A stretch of DNA of 5,011 nt from the NCBI GenBank assembly GCA_903890885.1, contig CAITCX010000461.1, positions 1-5,011 of the forward strand. The letters are read 5' to 3'. The DNA comes from an uncultured Dehalococcoidia bacterium (GTDB taxonomy: Bacteria > Chloroflexota > Dehalococcoidia > Dehalococcoidales > UBA3254). Positions 1-5,011 of this stretch are shown one piece after another. A program made the translations under genes and the position numbers. The notes under the pieces were generated by a model. That model made no database searches. It was given only the letters and a program-made list of their open reading frames with translations, and had not been told where the DNA came from. Position 1 is the first letter of the stretch; every line of letters starts with the position of its first letter.

Positions 1-461
1 ATAATTACACATACACGCTGGAAACCATCATCCAGGCTGGCCAGAAAAATATGGCGATCACATCTGTCCCCGTGCGGGTTAACGCTTATCTGCGGCCATC
101 AAAGCTGGTTAAAAGTATTCCATCATACGTTATCCATAGTATAGTAACTATTGTACGAATCTTTATCGTTTATCGGCCGTTCCGCTTTTTTGCCTCGATT
201 GGTGTTATATTGTTCGGGTCAGGTATTTTGATCGGCATGCGGTTTATGTGGTTTTATCTAAACGGTCATGGCGGCGGCCACGTGCAATCGCTTATTCTTG
301 CCAGTGTTCTGGTTGGTATGGGTTTTCAGACGCTTCTTATTGCTGTCATCGCTGATTTGCTTTCAGTAAACCGGAAGTTATTGGAGGATATCCGTTATAC
401 TATGAAGAGCAAATATGCCGGCACAGCGGAACAGCAGAAAGAAGGGCGCAAAAATGGCTGA
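1..461 (+). CDS. C-terminal part of a membrane-anchored family 2 glycosyltransferase (5' truncated by window edge)
   Basis: The frame is open from base 3 to the TGA at 459-461 (152 codons visible). The ATG at 51 is an internal Met, because the 16 codons before it (NYTYTLETIIQAGQKN) match the family. The stretch 'YTLETIIQAGQ...TSVPVRVN...LRPSKLVKSIPSYV' followed by 'YRPFRFF' is the typical end of the DPM1-like GT2 catalytic domain in polyprenyl-phosphate glycosyltransferases of polysaccharide clusters. Two hydrophobic segments follow, roughly FFASIGVILFGSGILIG and SLILASVLVGMGFQTLLIAV, separated by a short glycine- and histidine-rich loop, and then a charged cytoplasmic-type tail. Family knowledge: such enzymes use a nucleotide sugar and a lipid carrier or glycan acceptor at the inner membrane. 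The N-terminal domain with the DXD-type motif is outside the window, so donor and acceptor cannot be judged. The gene overlaps the next one by 8 bases, which suggests translational coupling. Confidence 0.88.
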   Translation, partial: NYTYTLETIIQAGQKNMAITSVPVRVNAYLRPSKLVKSIPSYVIHSIVTIVRIFIVYRPFRFFASIGVILFGSGILIGMRFMWFYLNGHGGGHVQSLILASVLVGMGFQTLLIAVIADLLSVNRKLLEDIRYTMKSKYAGTAEQQKEGRKNG

Positions 462-1032
462 CCAAGGATCAGAGGGATTATTTTCACACTTTCTTCGATC
501 ACAACGCATCAAAGCTGCTCGTCCCTTTATCAAGGGTAAGGTCTTGGATGTGGGCTGCGGCACAGGCGCTTTGGCAGGAATTATACCGGCGGATAGCTAT
601 GTAGGAGTTGATATCGACGAGCTATCGCTGGCTATTGCGCGAAAGCAATATCCTCAGCATACCTTTCAATCATCGCTACCTCCAGCAGAATCAGAATTTG
701 ACACAGTAATAGCTCTCGCCGTTATCGAACATGTTCCAGATCCTGACGCTTTTCTTTGCGAACTGGCCAAGCGTCTCCTTAGCGGACTCGATAACTTCAT
801 TGTCTGTACGACGCCGCATCCGGCTGTCGATTGGGTGCATACAGCTGGCGCAAGAATTGGCCTATTCAGCCGGCAGGCCAACGAGGAACACGAAGTTTTA
901 CTGGGCCGTAATCGACTCGAGGGGTTGGCTATTGAGTGCAATCTGAAACTTATCGTCTATCGCCGCTTTTTGCTTGGGGCTAATCAGATTGCCGTTTTTC
1001 AGAGAAACGCAAAAAAAACATTAAAATATTAG
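454..1032 (+). CDS. Class I SAM-dependent methyltransferase (Methyltransf_11/25-like)
   Basis: A 192-residue protein with a Rossmann-type methyltransferase core. Motif I is VLDVGCGTGAL (residues 30-40). The acidic end of strand beta-2 is VGVDID (50-55). The beta-4 region is FDTVIALAVIEHVPDP (82-97), a pattern common in small-molecule and sugar methyltransferases. The start at 454 was chosen over the in-frame ATG at 415 because GAAGGG sits just upstream (441-446) and motif I then falls at the usual distance from the N-terminus; starting at 415 would add 13 charged residues inside the upstream gene. The start overlaps the glycosyltransferase stop (459-461), so the two are probably co-translated. 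The likely role is methylating a sugar or lipid-linked glycan in the cytoplasm. The substrate is not readable from the sequence. An A8 run (1011-1018) lies close to the stop codon. Confidence 0.85.
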   Translation: MADQGSEGLFSHFLRSQRIKAARPFIKGKVLDVGCGTGALAGIIPADSYVGVDIDELSLAIARKQYPQHTFQSSLPPAESEFDTVIALAVIEHVPDPDAFLCELAKRLLSGLDNFIVCTTPHPAVDWVHTAGARIGLFSRQANEEHEVLLGRNRLEGLAIECNLKLIVYRRFLLGANQIAVFQRNAKKTLKY

Positions 1033-1043
1033 TTGGACTTATA

Positions 1044-1058
1044 GACAATGACATTGTC
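1044..1058. promoter_or_regulatory. 15-base palindrome in the gap before the lipoprotein gene
   Basis: GACAATGACATTGTC is a perfect inverted repeat of 7-base arms around a central A. It lies 12 bases after the methyltransferase stop and about 90 bases before the lipoprotein start. It could be an operator for a dimeric regulator. As RNA it could fold only as a 5-bp stem with a 5-base loop, and no T-run follows, so it is not a convincing terminator. Function is inferred from symmetry and position only. Confidence 0.25.
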
Positions 1059-1114
1059 GTCAGCATTAGAAGACGGAGTGTACAGCAGGGACGCGTTTCG
1101 CCAGCATAGTGTTT

Positions 1115-1140
1115 TATGATTATTAAGAGACGGGAAGGAA
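1115..1140 (+). promoter_or_regulatory. Possible -10 element and strong ribosome binding site for the lipoprotein gene
   Basis: TATGAT at 1115-1120 differs from the TATAAT consensus at one position, but no good -35 hexamer stands 16-18 bases upstream, so the promoter is weakly supported. GGGAAGGAA at 1132-1140 is a strong Shine-Dalgarno sequence. Its AAGGA core (1135-1139) ends 8 bases before the ATG at 1148, which fixes the start of the lipoprotein gene. The 115-base gap, longer than others nearby, leaves room for an internal promoter. Confidence 0.3.
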
Positions 1141-1147
1141 ACAAGTT

Positions 1148-3130
1148 ATGAGAATCTGGCGAATTACCAACAGGATAATGGTTATAGCGCTTATTGTCTT
1201 GGTGATGGCTGGTGCCGGGTGCACAGACGTATGGATGTTGCGCAGCGGAATCAACCATTCCCCGGTGGTTCAGGATGCTATTATACAAGGGCAATCGATT
1301 CTGCCTCCGGATGAGGTGCAGAAGAGCCATCCGTTGGTAAAGCAGATTGAGTCCGTAATGCAACGCCAGGATGGCGCAGGGGGCTTCGTGCCGACCGGAT
1401 TGAAAAAAGATGATTATTTGCGCATTGTGGATGGCCAGGTGAAGGCGATGCGTGTGTATCAGAATGACGAGGGGCGAATTATCGATCCGGTGCGGAAAGA
1501 GGAGTTTGCATTCACGACGCCTTGCTATGCGCACGCGGTGGCGACACTTGCCGCCAGCGGTTTCAACACCGATCCTGTGCTGTTGGACAGCGGGCGGAAG
1601 GCCATGGACGTGGCGATAGCAGACATGGTGGCGGGGAAATGTGCCAACAATCACGGTGATTTCTATACCTACCCGGTGATGCTGGCTTTGGAACAATTCC
1701 AGAAGGTATTGCCGGCAGGCAAAATAGATATCTGGCGCATACAGCTGGCGGGTATGAATCCGGCCAGGACATACAAAGCATACGACAGAGCCCATGGCAA
1801 CCGGGGGTTGGTCAATGCCGGCGGTGAGTTCTTGCGATCTATTCACGGGATGGACTCGTCTGCCTACGTCGATCACATGCTCCAAATTCAGCAAACCAAC
1901 TTTACGTCACAAGGATTATATCAGGAAAGCGGCAACCCTTTTGCTTACGATGCCTTCAGCCGCTACTATCTCACCGGAATGCTGCATCGCGGCTATCATG
2001 GTCAGTCATTTGAGTTTTACCGCGACATACTCTGGATGGGCGCTTGGACGTCGCTTTTGATCCAGTCGCCGTTTGGTGAACTGCCGACATGTTACCGGAG
2101 CGCGCATCATATCTGGAACGAGGCGGAGTTGGCGAAGGTTTATGAAGTCAATGCTGCCCACTATGCGAAGGCGGGGCGGATGGCTGAGGCTGGAGCCTTC
2201 AAGCGTGGGGCCCGCCTTGCTTTGCAGTCGGTAAAGAACTGGATACGACCGGATGGTTCCGGCTATATGGTCAAGAATCGCTACCCTGTTGAGGTGCAGC
2301 ACGGGTATGAACCCTATTCCGTCCATGCCTGTTACAATATGCTGGCCGCTTCGATGCTCTGTGCGGCCTGGTTGTATGCAGATGATTCTATCGAGGAAAA
2401 GCCGGCACCGGCAGACCTTGGTGGTTTCGTAATCCATATTCCTGAGTTTAATATGATTGTTGCCAATGCGGGCGGGACTTATGTTCAGTACATGACGAGG
2501 GGGAACCAGAAGTACAATCCCACCGGCATTATCCGCATACATCTTAAAAACGGACATCCGCAGCTAGGTCCGTCAGAAGGAGTGGTTAATACAGGCAACG
2601 AAAAGTATTTCAAGGCGCTTGCAGTCGGGCCGGCCTGGAAGAACGGGAAAGGTGATTGGATGGTGCTTGCGGAATTTCCTGGCAGCGGGAATAAGGCCGG
2701 GCAGGTTTCTATCCAGGAAGAAAAACCGGACTTGGTTGCTTTTAATGTCACTTTTAACTGGCAGGATGTTGCGGTCACAGAGAAGCTGCGCCTTGGGGCT
2801 GAAGGTTTAAGAGTTGAAGCTGAACTTGTCGGGAAGGATGTTGTGGCGATGAGGGTGTATTATCCGATGCTTGTTTTTGATGGTTTGAAAGATACAGTCA
2901 TAAACATCAGGGATTCACGTGCGATGCTGGAAATGGATGGACGGGGAGTACAGTATGAGATTCTTGAACCGGCTGATACTAAGCTTAAGAGACTGGGCAG
3001 GAGATTGAAAAGCCGCAATGGAATGATTGAACCGCTGTACGCGGATGTTAAAGGTACGAAGGCGACATATTTAATACGGGCTATTGAAAATAATCCCACA
3101 GTATTACCAAAGATTTCTTACACTCATTAA
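1148..3130 (+). CDS. Predicted lipoprotein, alpha/alpha-toroid plus beta-sandwich carbohydrate-active-like protein, family unassigned
   Basis: A 660-residue protein. The N-terminus has basic residues, a hydrophobic stretch (10-20) and a lipobox ending AGAGC, giving lipid-modified Cys25; Gly at -3 is allowed but not typical. Residues about 60-410 are rich in helices and aromatic/His motifs of the kind found in (alpha/alpha)n-toroid polysaccharide lyases and hydrolases: NNHGDFYTYP (167-176), VNAGGEF (222-228), GLYQESGNPFAYDAFSRYY (256-274), RSAHHIWNE (317-325) and HGYEPYSVHACYN (385-397). Residues about 425-660 look beta-rich, with LGPSEGVVNTG (473-483), consistent with a C-terminal beta-sandwich as in heparinase- or alginate-lyase-like enzymes. 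Conserved-looking Asn, His, Tyr and Glu residues would suit lyase or glycosidase chemistry, but I cannot name the family or identify the catalytic residues. The protein would face the periplasm or outer surface. Its place inside a polysaccharide cluster suggests it acts on that polymer. The strong RBS fixes the start. Confidence 0.75.
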   Translation: MRIWRITNRIMVIALIVLVMAGAGCTDVWMLRSGINHSPVVQDAIIQGQSILPPDEVQKSHPLVKQIESVMQRQDGAGGFVPTGLKKDDYLRIVDGQVKAMRVYQNDEGRIIDPVRKEEFAFTTPCYAHAVATLAASGFNTDPVLLDSGRKAMDVAIADMVAGKCANNHGDFYTYPVMLALEQFQKVLPAGKIDIWRIQLAGMNPARTYKAYDRAHGNRGLVNAGGEFLRSIHGMDSSAYVDHMLQIQQTNFTSQGLYQESGNPFAYDAFSRYYLTGMLHRGYHGQSFEFYRDILWMGAWTSLLIQSPFGELPTCYRSAHHIWNEAELAKVYEVNAAHYAKAGRMAEAGAFKRGARLALQSVKNWIRPDGSGYMVKNRYPVEVQHGYEPYSVHACYNMLAASMLCAAWLYADDSIEEKPAPADLGGFVIHIPEFNMIVANAGGTYVQYMTRGNQKYNPTGIIRIHLKNGHPQLGPSEGVVNTGNEKYFKALAVGPAWKNGKGDWMVLAEFPGSGNKAGQVSIQEEKPDLVAFNVTFNWQDVAVTEKLRLGAEGLRVEAELVGKDVVAMRVYYPMLVFDGLKDTVINIRDSRAMLEMDGRGVQYEILEPADTKLKRLGRRLKSRNGMIEPLYADVKGTKATYLIRAIENNPTVLPKISYTH

Positions 3131-3163
3131 CCTGTGGCTTCTCGGTAACGATAAAACAGGTTA
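3128..3163 (+). repeat. 8-bp inverted repeat spanning the lipoprotein stop codon
   Basis: TAACCTGT (3128-3135) and ACAGGTTA (3156-3163) are perfectly complementary and enclose a 20-base loop. The left arm contains the TAA stop of the lipoprotein gene. No T-run follows the right arm, so this is not a standard intrinsic terminator. It could be an RNA hairpin that modulates or stabilises the message between the two genes, or chance. Confidence 0.25.
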
Positions 3164-3190
3164 TTGTGCTAGATTAAAAGGTAGCCATTA

Positions 3191-3832
3191 GTGAAAATAT
3201 CAGGTGGATTTAAAGAGGGTGACATTATTTTCGGCAACGCCTACGATAAATACGGATCATCTAATCCCATTGAGCGATGTCTGATGCAGGGCTTTGTATC
3301 CGCCATGACCGAGCTTGTGGACAAGGTAAAACCTGCTTCAATTCACGAGGTGGGCTGCGGAGAGGGCTATTGGACGTTGAAATGGTTGGAGCAGGGGATT
3401 GCCGCGCGCGGCAGTGATTTTTCCGGTAAGGTGATTGAGTTGGCAAGGGTCAATGCCTTGAACAGGAATATACCGGCCGAATCATTCAAGGCTTGCAGTA
3501 TATATGATTTGAAACCGGATGTGGATGCCGCCGATTTAGTTGTTTGTTGCGAAGTCCTGGAACACTTGGAACGCCCGGATGACGGTTTGCAGGTACTACA
3601 GGCTATAGTCAGCCCTTATCTTATTGTCAGTGTGCCTCGCGAACCTCTCTGGCGTGCCCTGAATATGGCCAGGGGCAAGTATTGGAAGGATAGGGGTAAT
3701 ACGCCGGGGCACATTCAAAACTGGTCTCAAAGTCAGTTGCTGTCTCTGGTGTCACGCTATTTTGATGTACTGGAAGTACGGTCTCCTGTACCTTGGACTA
3801 TACTGCTATGCCGTTGTTTAGATAAACCATGA
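3191..3832 (+). CDS. Class I SAM-dependent methyltransferase, GTG start
   Basis: A 213-residue protein. An N-terminal segment 'FGNAYDKYGSSNPIERCLMQGF' pattern (residues 14-35) is typical of polysaccharide-cluster methyltransferases that begin with a 'YDKY...NP' signature. Motif I is IHEVGCGEGYW (51-61), with Glu53 where Asp is usual, a common variant. The acidic region after beta-2 is RGSDFS (73-78), and the beta-4 region is ADLVVCCEVLEHLERPDDGL (114-133). GHIQNWSQSQLLSLV (173-187) resembles the late helix of Methyltransf_11/23 proteins. The start must be at or after GTG 3191, because an in-frame TAG lies at 3182-3184. AAAGGT at 3177-3182 is a suitable RBS, and the conserved N-terminus would be lost with a later start. 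It probably methylates a sugar or lipid-linked glycan intermediate; the substrate is unknown. Its TGA overlaps an ATG (ATGA, 3829-3832) that opens a short frame. Confidence 0.85.
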   Translation: MKISGGFKEGDIIFGNAYDKYGSSNPIERCLMQGFVSAMTELVDKVKPASIHEVGCGEGYWTLKWLEQGIAARGSDFSGKVIELARVNALNRNIPAESFKACSIYDLKPDVDAADLVVCCEVLEHLERPDDGLQVLQAIVSPYLIVSVPREPLWRALNMARGKYWKDRGNTPGHIQNWSQSQLLSLVSRYFDVLEVRSPVPWTILLCRCLDKP

Positions 3833-4061
3833 AATCTTTGCGCTTAAAGCGTATTCTGCACGGGACAGGCTCAATCTTGAGCTTCCAACACGTGCCAGCA
3901 ACAAGAGAGATTTAATACTTAAAACTTTTAGGGAAGAAGGCTATGCTACAGTAGATAATCTTTATCGTAAATCGATAGAGCAAAAGATGGTTTTATACAA
4001 AGTTAAAGCTATGATACCAGAATTGTTTAAGAGGATAGTTAAGATGTTGTTAAACAAGTAA
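3822..4061 (+). pseudogene. C-terminal remnant of a lost gene, AT-rich, no start codon
   Basis: This frame runs 79 codons from just after an in-frame TAG (3819-3821) to a TAA (4059-4061), with no ATG, GTG or TTG before the Met of 'IEQKMVLYK' about two thirds through. The encoded sequence reads like real protein: it contains LELPTRASNKRDLILKTF, then EEGYATVDNLYRKS, and ends basic and helical with KVKAMIPELFKRIVKMLLNK. The pattern 'P..ASN.RD....F...GY..V...Y' followed by a basic helix recalls the C-terminal tails of F420 hydrogenase/dehydrogenase beta-type or pyruvyl-transferase-type proteins in polysaccharide clusters, but this is a weak resemblance from memory. GC is about 31% in 3901-4080, far below the lipoprotein gene. 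The likely explanation is deletion or recombination that removed the 5' part. Alternatives are a frameshifted small gene or non-coding sequence. Confidence 0.45.
3829..3915 (+). CDS. 28-codon open frame starting in an ATGA overlap, possible truncated gene start
   Basis: ATG at 3829-3831 overlaps the TGA of the preceding methyltransferase, the classic layout of a translationally coupled downstream gene. The frame encodes MKSLRLKRILHGTGSILSF and nine more residues, then stops at TAA 3913-3915. The basic N-terminus is plausible for a real gene start. It overlaps the start-less remnant in another frame, so it may be the 5' end of the original downstream gene, cut or frameshifted so that the remaining part is now read in the frame ending at 4061. 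No strong RBS is visible and the frame is short, so it could be chance. Confidence 0.2.
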   Translation: MKSLRLKRILHGTGSILSFQHVPATREI

Positions 4062-4138
4062 CTGCGCAATCGACAAATAGAGCCGGCTTCTGTTGAACCG
4101 TAGTGTTGGGCGACAATCCACGGATGAGAGACTAAAAA

Positions 4139-4966
4139 ATGGCAAAGATAGAGGACAGGATTGCAGGCATTCTTCCAAAAAAGCTAATGGCCATTATTCG
4201 GCCATGTTACAAAATGACGCGCCAAATATTTGCAAGACCAGCTCCTGATCAGCCATCGATGCTGGCCATCAGTTCTTTTGGTGGATTTGACATCGCTTAT
4301 CGAAAGAATACTGCAGATGAAGCAGTTATTAGTGACAGTTTTGATAACGACATCATTTTATCAGGAGTTCCGGAGTACCAGCCCGAAGCGGGCCACGTGA
4401 TTATCGATATCGGAGCTCACATCGGCACATTCTCCCTTTTAGCATCGTCTAAAGTAAGGCATGGCAAGGTGTATGCGATTGAAGCCTGTGAAGATTCCTT
4501 CAACTTCTTACGCATTAACGTCGCTCTAAATCAATGTGCCAACATTTCAATTCATCATTTGGCTATGTCAGACAAAGAAGGTACGTGCAAACTTTACTAT
4601 GATACCGGCAACTGGGGCCACTCTATTGTGAAAAACCTTTCCCGATATAGTGAAACTGTGAAATCATCCACTTTGTCCACTTTTTTCGAAAGCAAGCGGA
4701 TTACCGAATGCCATTTCATGAAGTTAAATTGCGAAGGAAGTGAATTCCCCATTTTGCTGAGCACCACCAATAACGTTCTTCAGCGAATTGGTACCATTTT
4801 AGTTCTGTATCATTGTGATTTATGGAGCAACAATACGGAAGCTGATTTGATTTTCCACTTGGAGGCCAATGGTTTCAATTGTGTCATCCGGAATCGATCC
4901 GAAAAGCGAGGATGGATCATTGCTACAAAGTCTGGCCTAATGAGCAAACACAGGAAACAAGTCTAG
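4139..4966 (+). CDS. FkbM-family SAM-dependent methyltransferase (Methyltransf_21)
   Basis: A 275-residue protein with the FkbM-type core. Motif I is VIIDIGAHIGTFSLLAS (residues 87-103), followed by GKVYAIEACEDSFNFLRINV (109-128) with Glu115 at the SAM-ribose position. LAMSDKEG (141-148) is the family's 'A.S...G' strand, and FMKLNCEGSEFPILL (193-207) corresponds to the usual 'IKIDVEGAE' signature, with Asn197-Cys198 in place of Asp-Val. The first 40 residues are basic and helical and precede the core. The start is set by an in-frame TAA at 4133-4135; GGATGAGAG at 4122-4130 is a modest RBS. FkbM relatives O-methylate sugars and macrolide hydroxyls, so in this setting sugar O-methylation of a surface glycan is likely, though the exact position is unknown. 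GC is lower here (about 37% in 4501-4560) than in the lipoprotein gene, suggesting a separate origin. Confidence 0.9.
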   Translation: MAKIEDRIAGILPKKLMAIIRPCYKMTRQIFARPAPDQPSMLAISSFGGFDIAYRKNTADEAVISDSFDNDIILSGVPEYQPEAGHVIIDIGAHIGTFSLLASSKVRHGKVYAIEACEDSFNFLRINVALNQCANISIHHLAMSDKEGTCKLYYDTGNWGHSIVKNLSRYSETVKSSTLSTFFESKRITECHFMKLNCEGSEFPILLSTTNNVLQRIGTILVLYHCDLWSNNTEADLIFHLEANGFNCVIRNRSEKRGWIIATKSGLMSKHRKQV

Positions 4967-5011
4967 AGAATAATCGCTGAACATAGTGCGGGTGGGCGAA
5001 TGCAGCGAACA

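Noticed and set aside
415..453. Upstream in-frame ATG as the start of the first methyltransferase
   Set aside because: It would extend the overlap with the glycosyltransferase gene to 47 bases and add 13 charged residues, while the ATG at 454 has an RBS and the expected distance to motif I.
1048..1119. Small open frame (23 codons, MTLSSALEDG...) in the gap before the lipoprotein gene
   Set aside because: It has no RBS and no recognisable content, and it is within the length expected by chance.
980..1894. Long (304-codon) open frame on the minus strand overlapping the lipoprotein gene
   Set aside because: Its translation is rich in His, Arg and Cys with no domain pattern. It lies antisense to a well-supported gene with signal peptide and RBS, so it is a shadow of that gene's codon bias.
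2006..2557. 183-codon minus-strand open frame inside the lipoprotein gene
   Set aside because: It has no recognisable motif or signal and lies opposite the most protein-like part of the real gene; it is a shadow frame.
4105..4111. GTTGGGC fits the GTTRRRY core of an integron attC site upstream of the FkbM gene
   Set aside because: No complementary RYYYAAC box or inner paired boxes occur in the preceding 140 bases, so there is no attC structure.
4967..5011. Possible start of a next gene (GTG at 4987 or ATG at 5000)
   Set aside because: Only a few codons are visible before the window ends, in two competing frames, so no gene can be called. No terminator is visible here either.
1..5011. CRISPR arrays, tRNA or rRNA genes, complete insertion sequences
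   Set aside because: No regularly spaced repeats, no tRNA-like cloverleaf arms with a CCA end, no rRNA-like conserved stretches and no transposase-like frame were seen.

Overview
The window is a stretch of a bacterial surface-polysaccharide (O-antigen, capsule or exopolysaccharide type) gene cluster. All supported genes lie on the + strand. A lipoprotein signal peptide, a polyprenyl-phosphate-type glycosyltransferase end and uneven base composition suggest a Gram-negative-type bacterium. The species cannot be fixed from sequence alone; a deltaproteobacterium, a member of the PVC group, or a related uncultured lineage would all fit.

Layout: (1) Bases 1-461 hold the C-terminal part of a membrane-anchored family 2 glycosyltransferase whose start lies outside the window. 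(2) Bases 454-1032 encode a class I SAM-dependent methyltransferase whose start overlaps the end of the glycosyltransferase gene by 8 bases. (3) Bases 1033-1147 are non-coding, with a 15-base palindrome and a good ribosome binding site at the end. (4) Bases 1148-3130 encode a large predicted lipoprotein that looks like an alpha/alpha-toroid plus beta-sandwich carbohydrate-active protein of unassigned family. (5) Bases 3191-3832 encode a second class I methyltransferase with a GTG start. (6) Bases 3822-4061 hold an AT-rich, start-less reading frame that looks like the C-terminal remnant of a lost gene. A 28-codon open frame (3829-3915) that begins in an ATGA overlap with the methyltransferase stop also lies there. 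(7) Bases 4139-4966 encode an FkbM-family methyltransferase. The last 45 bases hold no gene that can be called.

Taken together: the glycosyltransferase would load or transfer a sugar at the cytoplasmic face of the inner membrane, and the three methyltransferases could decorate sugars of the growing glycan. The lipoprotein would act outside the inner membrane, perhaps trimming, cleaving or modifying the exported polymer. The roles of the individual methyltransferases and the substrate of the lipoprotein are inference. The clearest points for follow-up are the unassigned toroid-like lipoprotein inside a biosynthetic cluster and the gene remnant at 3822-4061, which marks a past rearrangement.
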